Origin: Paenibacillus sambharensis
GTDB taxonomy: Bacteria > Bacillota > Bacilli > Paenibacillales > Paenibacillaceae
DNA length: 64,000 nt
Direction of reading: 5' to 3'
Assembly: GCF_003233845.1 (NCBI RefSeq)
Contig: NZ_QKRB01000036.1
Location: 186,001-250,000 of the forward strand
A model generated the notes under the pieces. That model saw only the letters and a list, made by a program, of their open reading frames with translations. It made no database searches and was not told where the DNA came from. The translations under genes were made by a program, and so were the position numbers. Shown one piece after another: positions 38,748 to 51,900 of the stretch (positions are counted from its first letter, which is position 1; each line of letters opens with the position of its first letter).

Positions 38748-39734
38748 ATGGATGGTAAATCCTTACCTATTGGAAGTCCGTTAATAAAAACTTATTTACA
38801 TTGGGCCCATCAGGCAACAATTATAGCAAAGCATGATAAATACCTACCTTGGGTATACAGCAACTTTGTGCAGCTATATACAATCAGTGATGAACGGGAA
38901 ATAAAAGTTGATTATTTATCATATGACGGTCCTTATCCACGCTTTCCCGGAATAACAATGAATTGGTTTGAACGCAAGTTATTTACTGATGCCCAAATTG
39001 ATCTTAAACATTTTATTGTTACGTGTATCGATAATGATAAGTTTGTAGAAGTCTCCTTGGATGAGTATTACATTCCTGTGAAATCAAGCTTCCAACACAC
39101 CCACTATGTTCATCCCACCCTTATATATGGTTATAACCTCAATAAACAAACCTATTTAGCAGTAGGCTTTGATAACGCAATGATATTCCGCGAGATCGAA
39201 ATTGCTTTCTCAGATCTTGCAAATGGGTTTTATTATAGCGAATGGGCAGGGATTGGATTCCTCAATACCGAGACGCCTATAGAGTATACTAATAGTTCAC
39301 TGGAATTCAACCTTCCCTTAATCAAAAGATATGTTCATGATTTCATTCATAGCTCTAACAGTTTTCCTAATCTTCCTCGTAAATCTTCTTGTTTAGGTGC
39401 GGAAACCTACAATGAGATCGGACGAAAATTAATGGACAGCAGATTAAGTGATGATATTAGATCCTTTCATATATTTCATGAGCATAAACAGATCATGCTG
39501 TTGAGATTATCGTATATGCTTGAAAATTCTATTGTGAGCGCTGCAGGCCTTAAAGAAATTCATCAAGCCTATCGGGAATTGGAGCAACTATGTCTGCTCC
39601 TAAGGAATAGGCGATTAAAACATCGGGAATCCGGTAAATTCGATGTGGTTACGGCTGAGAAGTATGTTAAAGATCTTGAAGTCATTCGAAGTAAAGAGAT
39701 TGATGCTTTAACCGCTCTTTATTCGTTGTTGTAA
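38748..39734 (+). CDS. AT-rich orphan BtrH-like protein (second subgroup)
   Basis: A 328-residue protein that aligns by eye with 3080-4117 and 12266-13195: N-terminal 'LPIGSPLIKTYLHWA', 'LPWVYSNFVQLYTI', core 'FVEVSLDEYYIPVKS' and 'YVHPTLIYGYNLNKQ', and a helical C-terminus with 'EHKQIMLLRLSYML'. The Cys of the presumed triad is Tyr here, while the His and Asp ('AVGFDNA') are kept, so it is probably not a cysteine acyltransferase. The gene is visibly much more AT-rich than everything around it, and it has its own strong AAGGGGGC ribosome-binding site and no carrier protein beside it. It converges on pmxE. Recent transfer from a low-GC relative or relocation from a similar cluster is likely. 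Confidence 0.58.
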   Translation: MDGKSLPIGSPLIKTYLHWAHQATIIAKHDKYLPWVYSNFVQLYTISDEREIKVDYLSYDGPYPRFPGITMNWFERKLFTDAQIDLKHFIVTCIDNDKFVEVSLDEYYIPVKSSFQHTHYVHPTLIYGYNLNKQTYLAVGFDNAMIFREIEIAFSDLANGFYYSEWAGIGFLNTETPIEYTNSSLEFNLPLIKRYVHDFIHSSNSFPNLPRKSSCLGAETYNEIGRKLMDSRLSDDIRSFHIFHEHKQIMLLRLSYMLENSIVSAAGLKEIHQAYRELEQLCLLLRNRRLKHRESGKFDVVTAEKYVKDLEVIRSKEIDALTALYSLL

Positions 39735-39761
39735 CAGGGTTGTGACAGGGTTGTAACAGGG
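39729..39761 (+). repeat. Three tandem copies of an 11-bp unit TTGTRACAGGG
   Basis: Perfect copies at 39729-39739 and 39751-39761 and one with a single change (G for A) at 39740-39750. The first copy contains the stop codon of the gene at 38748. It probably arose by replication slippage. Confidence 0.85.
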
Positions 39762-39896
39762 GAGTGGAATTCCCTTTAGACATTGTCCCAACCGCATTAT
39801 ACCGCTTCAGCATTTAACTTTCCTCCTCTCCGCATGCCTATTTCGGCCCTTGCATTTCGGAACTTCCCCCTACCTATAGCGGATTTTTCTTTCTTT

Positions 39897-39956
39897 TAAA
39901 AAAAACACCCGGCAGGATGCGTACCGGGAGAAATACGGTATACACCCAAGCCGGGT
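39897..39956 (-). terminator. pmxE: Terminator of the pmx operon
   Basis: On the minus strand ACCCGGC (39950-39956) pairs with GCCGGGT (39907-39913) around a 36-base loop containing an inner GTAC/GTATAC stem, followed by about nine T. It lies just after the stop of pmxE at 39963. Confidence 0.78.
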
Positions 39957-39962
39957 AAGGAA

Positions 39963-42900
39963 TCAGAACATAATTTCAATGGCCTCCAGCACATCCTGCT
40001 CCTGTTCGGATTGCCCGTTCAGGGATATATCCTTCAACAGCACCAAAGGCTGTTCGCAAATTTGGGTGATGATCACGAGCAGGTCTTGAGCGAAATTGTC
40101 GATCAGATTGCGCGTAAACAGCTTGGTGGCATATTCAAACTGCCCGTTCATGCCCTCATCCAGCAGCGAAATAATCAAGGTTAGATCAAATGGGGAAACC
40201 TTATGCGTTTCCGGATAAGATTCGATCTTGATATCCCCGAAGCTTTGGACGTTATCTTCCTTGGTTTCCAGAGCAAACATGACATCAAATACAGGATTGC
40301 GGCTTTGATTCCGCGGTGCCTGCAGCTTGTTCACAAGCTCCTCGAACGGATAATCCTGGTGGTCGTAAGCCCCCAGCATCGTTTCTTTGACTTCGTTCAA
40401 GTAAGCGAGGAATGTCTTCTCACCGGACGGATAATGGCGGATCGCCAACGTGTTGACAAACATTCCGATGAGCGGCTCCAGGTCGGCATGTGTGCGGCCC
40501 GAAACCGGCGTGCCCACAATGAAGTCTTCTTGGCCCGAGTACTTGCTGAGCAGAATCGAATAGGCCGCCATTACCACCATATAAAGGGTGGCGCCGTTCT
40601 CATCGGCGATGCGCTGCAAGCTGTCGGTCAACTGCTTGTCGATGCTGAATGGCAGTACATCTCCCTCGAAGCTGCGAGCGGCAGGTCTGACAAAGTCCGT
40701 AGGCAGTTCAAGTGTCGGCAGCTCGCCTTCCAGCACGTCCAGCCAGTAGGCTTCCTGACGTTTCATCCGCTCTTGTACAGGCTCGGACTGCTGCCAAGCG
40801 GCGAACTCCTTGTATTGAATCCGAAGCGGTTCCAGCGTCTCGCCGTTATACAGACGCAGCAGCTCTTCGACGAAGATGCCCATCGACATGCCATCCGTGA
40901 TGATATGATGAATGTCCAGCATGAGCAGATGCCGTTCCGCTTCCCATTCGACTAAGCCCACACGCAGCAGCGGCGGCCGCTCCAAATCAAAGACGCGCAC
41001 AAAGCCGTCTACGATGCTCTTCGTTTCACTTTCCGCCGCTTTCGTATACTCGACGGCAAACTTCAATTCCGGATAAATCCGCTGTACCGGTTCGCCGCCG
41101 ATCATTTCGAAGCCGGTTCGCAAAATCTCGTGGCGAGCTATCAATCCTTGGAGCGCCGCCTCGAATTGATTCCTGTCCAAGCGCCCGGCGAGAACCGTCA
41201 TGCCGGACATGTTGTAGCCAAGCTCAGCGCCTTCCATCTGCTGCTGGATGTACAGCCGTTTTTGCACGGAGGAAAGCGGATAATAATCCCGCTTGTCCAG
41301 AACCGGAATGGAGAGGTGTTCCCGCCGCTCCATTTGGCTGATCGCTTCGGCCATCGCCTCGATGGTCGAGTGCCGGAACACATCGCGCAGCGGCAAGTCC
41401 ACGCTCAGCTCCTTGTGCACCTTGCTCACCAGCGCCGTCGCTCGCAGGGAGTGCCCGCCGAGATCAAAGAAGTTGTCCGTCACGCCAATCGTGACCGGCC
41501 CGAGCACTTCCTGCCAGATGGCGGCCAATTTCGCCTCCAGTTCGGTGCGCGGCGCCACGTATTCGCGGCCTGTGCCTGCTCCCTCTTCCGGCGCCGGCAG
41601 CGCCTTCCGGTCAATCTTTCCGTTCGGCGTCAGAGGCAGGTTCTCCAGCTCGACGAAGTACGAAGGAATCATGTAACCCGGCAGCTCGCTGGAAATTGCC
41701 CTTTTCAAGTCCGCCGCTGTCAGTTGGCCTTCCGTTGTGTAGTACGCGCACAGTGACTTCTGCCCGTCCGCATCACTTCGAACCATCACCACCGCTTCAC
41801 GCACGCCTTCCACCCGCAGCAGCTGCGACTCGATCTCGCCCGTCTCGATCCGGTAGCCCCGGATTTTCGCCTGGCTGTCGATCCGGCCGATGAAGTCCAC
41901 GTTGCCGTCCTCCATCCACCTCGCCATGTCTCCTGTGCGGTACAGCCGCTCGCCCGCGGTGAACGGGCTGGCTACGAACTTCTCTTCCGTCAGCTCCGGA
42001 CGGTTCAAGTATCCGCGCGCCACGCCGGCTCCGCCGATAACCAGCTCGCCCAGCACCCCGACCGGCACCGGATTCAGGTGCGCATCCACGATGTAGAATT
42101 TCGCATTCAGCCACGCTTTGCCGATCGGCACATGGCCCGTCTGCGGCAGCTTCGCCAGCGGCTCATCGTAGAAGCTGGTGTCGATCGCCGCTTCTGTCAC
42201 GCCGTAGGCGTTGATAATCCGGAACAACGAGCCGAAACGCTCCTGCAAGATCCGGTAATCCGCCACGCTGCAGCTGTCCGAGCTCGTGATGAGCAGCTCC
42301 ATCGAGCTCATATCCAGCCCTTGCTCATACACGTACGCCATGAACGGCACGATCAGCGCCGGCGTCGATTCGAAGATGGTGATCCGCTCCCGCTCAATCC
42401 AGTGGTGCAGACGAGACGGATCGATCCGGTCGTCCTTCGGCACAATCACCATCGTGCCTCCGTTATACAGCGTCCGCGCGATATCTCCCACGAACACATC
42501 GAACGAGAAGCTGGCAAGCTGCAGCAGCCGCACCGGGAACTGATCCAGCCGGTATTCCCGCCGGTAACCCGCTGCTGTATTCACCAGGCTGCGGTGCTCG
42601 ATCATCACGCCCTTCGGCCTGCCCGTCGTTCCCGACGTATAGATCACATACGCCAGATCCTCTGGACGGGCTTCATGGAAGTTACCAGCGTTCTGATGGC
42701 TCTCATCGCCGCACTTCACAGCATCCGTCAGACTACTGGAGACAAGGCCCGAGCCAATCGGCGCATTCGCCCGCTCCTCGCTGTACGATGCTTCGTCGTC
42801 GAGGTACAGCACTGCAGCCAGCGCCAGCTCCTCTTCGCCAAGCCAGGCTTCGGCACGCTTCCGCAGCGGCGTTTGCGTCAGCAGCACCTTCGCTCCGCTG

Positions 42901-45900
42901 TCTTCGAGCATGAACCGCACGCGGTCTGCCGGATAATCCGGGTCGAGCGGCACATAGGCCCCGCCCGCTTTCCAGACGGCCAGCACGGCCGTCAGCAGGT
43001 CCACCGAACGCTCGGCGAGAATGCCGACGATCGTTTCCCGGCCGATGCCGCTTGAGCGCAGCGTAGACGCCAAGCGATTCGCCCGCTCGTTCAGCTCCGC
43101 ATACGTCAGCCGGTCGTTCTCATACACGACGGCCGCCGCTTCCGGCGTGCGCTCCGCCTGTTCCTCGAACAGCTGGTGGAATGCGGCCGCAGGAGCCGCC
43201 TCCGGCTGCGCCGGGTTAAACGCGCCGAGAATTTGCTCATGTTCCGCCGGTGTTAACATGCCCAGCTCGGCAATCGTCGCCGACGGGTTGCGAAGAATGG
43301 ATTCAAGCAGCTGCAAGTAGTGAGCGGCCAATTTCTCTACGGTTTCGGTCTTATAAAGAGCCGTGGCGTATTCAAACAAATATTCCAAGCCATCCTCGAT
43401 CTCTGTGACGTCGAGGCTGAGATCAAATTTCGAAACAATCTCTTCGCTGGCATACGTCGACAAATGGAGACCCGGGAGCTGGATTTCCAAATTCTCTGTA
43501 TTCTGCAAAGCAAACATCGTATCAAACAGCGGATTGCGGCTTAAATCGCGTGCCACGTTCACCTTATCCACCAGTTCCTCGAACGGATAATTCTGATGTT
43601 CAAAAGCGCCCAGCGTCGTTTCCTTGATTTCCTTCAAGTAGTCAAGGAACGTCTTGCCGGCAGCCGGATAACTGCGGATGGCCAGAGTATTGACGAACAT
43701 CCCGATCAGCGGCTGAACGTCACTGTGATTTCTTCCCGCAATCGGCGTACCGACGACCACATCATCCTGCCCTGTATATTTGTGCAGCAATATGGTATAG
43801 CCAGCAAGCAGAACCATGTAAAGCGTTGCGCCGTTCTCCGCTGCAAGCCGTTTCAGACCCTCGCTTGTCTCGCTATTCATAAACAATTGCAGCGAGCGTC
43901 CCTCGTAGCTCTGCATAGCCGGGCGCGGATAGTCCGTCGGCAGTTCCAAAACCGGCAGCTCTCCGCGGAACATGTCAAGCCAGTAGGCTTCCTGCTTGGC
44001 AAGCTGGGCTTTCTGCTCGTCCGATTGCTGCCATACCGCATAATCCTTGTACTGGATGCGGAGCGGCTCCAGCAGCTCCCCGCTGTACAAGCGGACGAAC
44101 TCTTCGATCAGCACATCAATTGAAACGCCGTCCGATACGATATGATGCGTATCGAACATCAGAATGTGCCGGTCCGTCGCCAGTTCGGCAAGGCCTACCC
44201 GCAGAAGCGGCGGCTTCGCGAGATCAAATGGACGAACGAACTCACGTACCGTTTCTTCCGCCTGCTCCCCGCTGATCTGCATATATTCCACCTGGAAGGC
44301 GGCGGCTTCGTAAATCCGCTGAACCGCTTCGCCTTGTACCATCTCAAAGCCGGTACGCAGCGTTTCGTGACGAGCTACGAGCACGCGGAACGCTTCTTCA
44401 AACCGCTGCCGGTCGAGCTCCCCTTCGAGCAGCACAGCTCCCGGTATGTTGTAGCTCAGCTCGGCTCCTTCCAGCTGGTTCAAGATATAGAGACGTTTCT
44501 GTGCGGAAGAGAGCGGATAATACTCGCTAGCTTCCGCAGGCGGAATAGATGTGAACGAGCCGGTCTCCAGCCGCTCCACAGCCGCGGCCATTTCCTCAAC
44601 CGTCGAGTAGCGGAATACGTCGCGTAGCGGGAACTCAGTTCCTAGCTCCTTATGCATTTTGCTGACCAGCGTCGTCGCCCGCAGGGAATGTCCGCCGAGG
44701 TCGAAGAAGTTGTCCGTTACGCCTACCGCCTTCTCCCGAACAAGCACATCCTGCCAAATCGCGGCCAGCTTCGCCTCCAGCTCGGTGCGCGGCGCCACGT
44801 ATTCGCGGCCTCCGCCTTCTACTCCTTCCGGCGCCGGCAGCGCCTTCCGGTCGATCTTTCCGTTCGGCGTCAGAGGCAGGCGCTCAAGCTCCACGAAGTA
44901 GGACGGGATCATGTATCCCGGCAGCTCGCTGGCAATCGCCCGCTTCAGGTCCGCCGCCGTCAAACCTTCTTCCGCTGTATAATAAGCGCACAGAGCTTTC
45001 TGGCCTTCTTGATCTTCCCTGACAACGACGACCGCTTCCTTCACGCCGCCTGCGCTCAGCAGCTTCGCTTCGACTTCGCCCGTCTCGATCCGGTAGCCCC
45101 GGATTTTCGCCTGGTTGTCGATCCGGCCGATGAAGTCCACGTTGCCGTCCTCCATCCACCGCGCCAAGTCTCCCGTGCGGTACAGACGCTCGCCCGCGGC
45201 GAATGGGCTGTCTACGAACTTCTCTTCCGTCAGCTCCGGACGGTTCAAGTACCCGCGTGCTACTCCGACTCCGCCGATAACCAGCTCGCCCAGCACCCCG
45301 ACCGGCACCGGATTCAGGTGCGTATCCACGATGTAGAATTTCGCATTCAGCCACGCTTTGCCGATCGGCACATTGCCTGTCTGCGGCAGCTTCGCCAGCT
45401 CCTCGTCGTAGAAGCTGGAGTCGATCGCCGCTTCTGTCACACCGTAGGCGTTGATAATCCGGAACAATGAGCCAAAGCGTTCCTGCAAGATCCGGTAATC
45501 CGCCACGCTGCAGCTGTCCGAGCTTGTGATCAGCAGCTCCATGGAGCTCATGTCCAGCTGCTGCTCGTGCACGTGCGCTAAGAACGGAACGATCAGCGCC
45601 GGCGTTGATTCGAAGATGGTGACCTGCTCCCGCGCGATCCAGTAGTGCAGAAGAGACGGATCGATCCGGTCGTCTTTCGGCACGATCACCATCGTACCTC
45701 CGTTGTATAGCGTCCGCGCAATATCTCCCACGAACACATCGAACGAGAAGCTTGCAAGCTGCAGCAGCCGCACCTGGAACTGATCCAGCCGGTATTCCCG
45801 CCGGTAGCCCGCTGCTGTATTCACCAGGCTGCGGTGCTCGATCATTACGCCCTTCGGCCTGCCCGTCGTTCCCGACGTATAGATCACATACGCCAGATCC

Positions 45901-48900
45901 TCCGGACGGGCTTCATGGAAGCTGCCCGTGCCGACCTGCATAAGACGCTCATCGCTCTGTTCCACAGTACCCGTCAGCTTGCCGGAGACCATGCCAGAGA
46001 CCATCGGCGCATTCGCCCGCTCCCCGCTGTACGACGCTTCGTCGTCCAGGTACAGCACCGCCGCCAGCGCCAGCTCCTCTTCGCCAACCCAGGCTTCGGC
46101 GAGCTTCCGCAGCGGCGTCTGCGTCAGCAGCACCTTCGCTCCGCTGTCTTCGAGCATGAAACGCACGCGGTCCGCCGGATAATCCGGGTCGAGCGGCACA
46201 TACGCCCCGCCCGCCTTCCAGACGGCCAGCACAGCCGTCAGCAAGTCCACCGAACGCTCGGCGAGAATGCCGACGATCGTCTCCCGTCCGATGCCGCTTG
46301 CGCGCAGCGTGGCCGCCAAGCGGTTCGCCCGCTCGTTCAGCTCCGCATACGTCAGCCGGTCATTCTCATACACAACAGCCGCCGCTTCCGGTGTGCGCTC
46401 CGCCTGTTCCTCGAACAGCCGGTGGAACGCAGCCGCAGGAGCCGCTTCCGGCTGCGCCGGGTTGAACGCGCCGAGAATTTGCTCTTTTTCCTCCGCCGTC
46501 ACAAGCTCCAACTGATTCACGCGCATCTTCGGGTTAGCCGCAACCTGCTCCAGTGCCCGGGTAAAATGACCGTAGATCTGCTTGATGTCTTCCTCTCTGA
46601 AAGTCAGCGCATTGTACGTAAACCGCAGCAAAATATGCTCTTCCGGAATGACGGTAATGTCTAGGTCGTAGTTCGTTTGCTCCGGCGACTGGATATTCGC
46701 GATCTTCAGCGCTTCTGCGTCTCCGCCAACGACCTGCTCAATCTGTTCTTCCATCGGATAGTTTTCAAAGACCATGATATGGTTGATCAAGTCGCGCTTT
46801 TGCTCGCTCAGCGACTGGATTTCGTACAGCGGAAACGTTTCGTAAGCTCCCGATGCCAGCGCTTGATCCTGGGTTTTTCTCAAGATATCGGCTACCGTCT
46901 CTTCGGCTTTGCCTTGAATACGGACCGGGATCGTATTAATAAACAGGCCGATCATGCTTTCGATGCCCGGAATTTCCGCTGGACGCCCGGATACGACGGA
47001 GCCGAATACGACATCCTCGCTGTTGTTGTACACCTGCAGAACCAGTCCCCATACCGTCTGCATGAATGTATTTAGCGTCACCTGCTGCTGGCGCGCCACC
47101 CGCTCGATTTGCCCGGTCAGTTCCTTGCTGAGCTCGACATCGATTTCAGCCGCTTCAAAAGCGCCCTGCTTCTGCTGCGTTTTTTCTTGCGGCAGCTTGG
47201 TCTGCTGATCATAACCCGCCAAATACTCGGACCAGTAACGCGAAGCCTTCGCGGCATCTTGAGCTTCCAGCCATTCGATATACCGGGAGTACGAAGTAAC
47301 TGGAGGAAGCTCCAGCGCCCGCTTCTCCTGGAACGCGAAGTAGGTGTCGAACACTTCCTTGATCATGAAGGACATGCACCAGCCGTCCATCAAGATATGA
47401 TGGTGACTCCAGATCACATGGTAGGACTCGTCACCCGTGCGCAAAACGGTCACGCGCATCAGCGAGCCCCGGGCCAGATCGAACTTGTTCGCTTTATCGG
47501 CGCTGACGAAATCGGCTATCGTCTTCTCCGGGTCTTCATCGCTTACCGGGCGAATATCTTCGAAGTACACTTCACACTTCCGCTCGCGGAATACCACTTG
47601 AATCGGCTCGTCTCTCCAGCCGGTAATAAAGTTGGTCCGCAGCGCCTCATTCCGCTGCACCAGCGTATTCAATCCTTGGGTGAAGGCTTCGGCATTCAGA
47701 CTTCCATACAGATCAAAGGTCACCTGTTCGAAGTAAGCTTCCGAATCGGCATCCAGCAGGCTGTGGAACAACATTCCTTTTTGCAGCGGAGTCAAGGTGT
47801 ACACATTCTCCAGTTCGCCGAGAGCCGCCGTATGTTCGGCCAGCCGCTCCAGTTCCTCCACCGTCATATCTTGTAGCAGAACATCGCTAGGCGTAAGCTC
47901 CGGCCTCTCGATTGACGCGCAATGGCTGATGATGTCACGCAAGCTCGATTGAAGCAGAGTGCCCAGGCGCTCTACCGTTTCTCGCTTATACTGAGTTTCC
48001 CCATAACGGATCGTGAGTTCCAGCACGCCTTCCGACACCATACCGTTGATATCGAGGACAAAATCCATCTCTGCATTCGGGCTTGAATCGAAGCCAGGGC
48101 TGAACGGAGACGGCTGCGAGCCGCTGCTTTCGTAATCCTGGTCGAACTGACCCAAATAGTTAAAGCTGATCTCCGGCTCCAAAGCGAAGCGCTCGCCGTC
48201 ACGCGGCGCAGACAAATAACGCAGGATGCCGTAGCCGATTCCTTTGTTGGGAATGCGGCGCAGGCTTTCCTTAACCTGCTTCACCTGATGTCCGAGCGTC
48301 TCTGCGTAACCCGGCTCCAGAACGACTGGGAATTGGCTTGTAAACCAGCCTACCGTGCGCGTAATGTCCATATCCGGCACAATATCTTCCCGGCCGTGGC
48401 CTTCGAGATTTACCAGCACGCGTTCCCGGCCGCTCCAAGCTTGTACTGCGCGGCCAAGGGCGGTAAGCAGCAAATCATTCATTTCCGTATGGTAAGCACG
48501 GTGTGCCTCTATCAGCAGCTGCTTCGTTTCCTCCGCCGTCCAGCGGACGGTCACGAGCCCGCTGTCCTTCAGCTTGGATCTGCCTTGTTCAAAATCCTTC
48601 GGAAGCGGCTCATAGGTCAATTGCTCGATATGCTGCCAATATTCTCTCTCGGTTTCCATCGCCGGGCCGTTCGCATAATCTACGAGCTGTTTCGCCCACA
48701 TTTGGAATGAATCTGTTTTGAGCGGCAGACGGATCGGCTGCCCTTGCAGCGCCTGCTCATAGCCGGCAGCAAAATCCTCAAGCAGAATCCGCCAGGATAC
48801 GCCGTCTACGACCAAGTGATGGATTGCGATGAGCAGGTGGTCGCCGTCGTCGCAGCGGAACAAGCCGAGCTTCACCAGCGGGCCGTTTACCAGATCGATG

Positions 48901-51900
48901 CTTGCTTGAATATCGTTCGCCTTCGCCTCTACCGCTTCTTTCACGTCGCGGGTTCCCTTGAAATCGGCAACTTCCAGATCGAACAGCGCTTCGTTCTCCC
49001 CGGCGCCCCGGTTCCAGGCGGCATAGCCGTCCCCGGTTTGGCGGAAAACTGTACGGAGAGCATCGTGATGTACGACTAGCTGACGCACCGCCTGGCGTAC
49101 AGCTTCTTCGTCAAAGCCTTGCTTGGAGAACTGCATGAACGCCTGGTTGCTGTGATGCACGTCGGCCGGATTCTGTTCAAAGAACCAGCGCTGAATCGGC
49201 GTCAAGATGACCTCTCCTGTCACTTCAGCCTGGCTTGCCGTTCTCTCCGCCGCTTGCAGCTGCAAGCTAAGGGCGGAAATCGTCGGGTAATGGAACAAAT
49301 CTTTCATGACCAGCTTGTACCCCGTCTGCAATAGACGGGACGATACCTGCAAGGCCTTGATCGAATCGCCGCCGAGCGCAAAGAAATTGTCCGTCGTGCC
49401 GACCTGATCCACGCCCAGCACTGACTGCCAGACCGACGCAAGTGCTTGCTCGGCAGGCGTGCGAGGCGCCGTGTATGCAGCCTCGGCACGAATGCTTCCT
49501 TCCGGCACAGGCAGCGCTTTACGGTCGATCTTCCCGTTCGGTGTAAGCGGCATTTGATCCAGTCGCATGATGCGCGACGGCACCATATGGGAAGGCAGCG
49601 CGGCATCCAGATGGGCCATTAGTCCTTCCAAATCGAAGCTGGAATCCGCTGTGACATACCCGCACAAATATTTCTGCCCCCGCTCGTCCGTCCGGTCGAT
49701 GACAAGCGCTTGACGCACGCCCGCGACATGCTGCATGGCCGCTTCAATTTCACCAAGCTCGATCCGATAGCCGCGGATTTTCACCTGATTGTCGATCCGG
49801 CCAATAAAGTCCACGTTGCCGTCCGGCATCCAGCGCGCCAGGTCGCCCGTCCGGTACAGCCGTTCCCCAGCGGCAAATGGGCTGTCTACGAATTTCTCCG
49901 CCGTCAAATCCGGGCGGTTCAGGTAACCCCGGGCCACACCTGCTCCGCCGATAACCAGCTCGCCCAACACCCCGACCGGCACCGGCTTCAGATTCGCGTC
50001 CACGATGTAGAACCTGGCGTTCAGCCACGCTTTCCCGATCGGCACGCTGCCCGTCTTCGGCAGCTTCTCCAGCGGCTCGTCATAGAAGCTGGTGTCTATC
50101 GCCGCTTCCGTTACTCCGTAGCTGTTAATAATACGGAACTGTGAGCCGAAGCGCTCCTGCAAGGTGCGGTAATCCGCTACGCTGCACGCATCCGAGCTTG
50201 TGATCAGCAGCTGCATCGAGCTGAGGTCCAGGCCCTCGGCATGCACATGCTCCATGAACGGCACGATCAGCGCCGGAGTCGATTCGAACACCGTCACGGC
50301 ATAGTCTCGAATCCAGCCATAAAGGCGGGTGGGATCGATCCGGTCGTCCTTCGGCACGATGACCATCGTGCCGCCGTTGTACAGCGCCCGCGCTATGTCG
50401 CCGACGAACACGTCGAACGAGAAGCTGGCGAGCTGCAGCAGCCGGACCGGGAACTGATCCAAGCGGTAGTGCCGCCGGTAGCCCGCCGCGGTGTTCACCA
50501 GGCTGCGGTGTTCCACCGCCACGCCCTTCGGACGGCCCGTCGTACCGGAGGTGTAGATGACATAAGCCAAATCGCCCGGCTTGTTCACATTCGCCGGATT
50601 CGATGTGAGATCCGCCGCATGGACGTCCTTCTCAGCTTCTGCCGTGGCGGACGTTTCAGCAGCAGCCGTTTCCGCCTCCGCCAAAGCCTCCGGCGCTGCG
50701 CCTGCTTCGCCCCAAGCTTGTCCGCCCAGAGCCGCTTGCACCGCTTCGAGGCTGTACGTTGCGGCGTCGTCAAGCGCAAGCACCGTTTGCAGGGCTAGAG
50801 CTCCGCTGCTGCGCCAAGCTTCCGCCTGCTCCAGCAGGCGGGTCTGCGTGAGCAGCACCGATGCCCCGCTGTCGGCGAGCATATACTCGATCCGCTCCGC
50901 CGGATAGTCCGGGTCGAGCGGCACATAAGCGCCGCCCGCTTTCCATACGGCGAGCACCCCGATCAACAGCTCTGCCGAGCGGCCGGCCAGAATGCCGACC
51001 ACCTGCTCGGGCTTCACCCCGTGCGCCCGCAGCGCATACGCCAGACGATTCGCCTTGACGTTCAACTCCGCATACGTCAGCCTGCTGTCTTCGTAGACAA
51101 CCGCCAGCGCTCCCGGCGTGCGCTCCGCCTGCTCCTCGAACAGCTCGTGAAACGTTCTCTCTCTCCACGACTCAGCCGCTTCCAAGCCTGCACCCTCTGC
51201 GGCCGATTGCTTCGCAAGAGCCGAAGATGACACATCAAACCCGACCAGCAGCTCATGCCTCTCGCTGTCCGTCACAATATCCAAATCCGCAATCCGCGCA
51301 TCCGGCTGAGCCAGGATCGACGCCAACAGCTGCTCGTAATGACCCGCCAGCCGTGCCATCGTTTCGTGTCTAAACAACGAGGCAGCGTACTCAAGCTTGC
51401 AAACCAGCTCGTTACCTTCTTCCACGATATCTAAGCTCAAATCAAACTTGGCCGTCTTTTCCTCGATGTCGAACAGCGACCATTGCAAGCCTTCCAGGGT
51501 TAGATCCAAGCTTTCATGCTTTTGCAAAGAAAACATGGTGTCAAACAGCGGATTCCGGCTTAAATCCCGGCTCACCTGAAGAGCTTCCACCAGCTCCTCG
51601 AACGGATAGTCCTGGTGCTCGTAGGCTCCAAGCGTCGTTTCCTTCACTTCCTGCAAATAATCCAGGAACGTCCGCTCCGCAGCCGGACCCAAGCGAAGGG
51701 CCAGCGTATTGACGAACATGCCGATAATCGGCTGCAGGTCGGCGTGAGAACGGGCGGCAATCGGAGTGCCGACTACGATATCTTCCTGTCCTGAGTATTT
51801 ATGAAGCAGCATGGAGTACGCAGCCAGCAGAAGCATGTACAGCGTCGCCCCCGAATCGCCGGCAAGCCGTTTGAGCGCTTCGCTTTTCTCCGCATCCAGC

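Noticed and set aside
39729-39761. Short tandem repeats considered as a CRISPR array
   Set aside because: The three 11-bp units are contiguous with no spacers and no cas genes are nearby.
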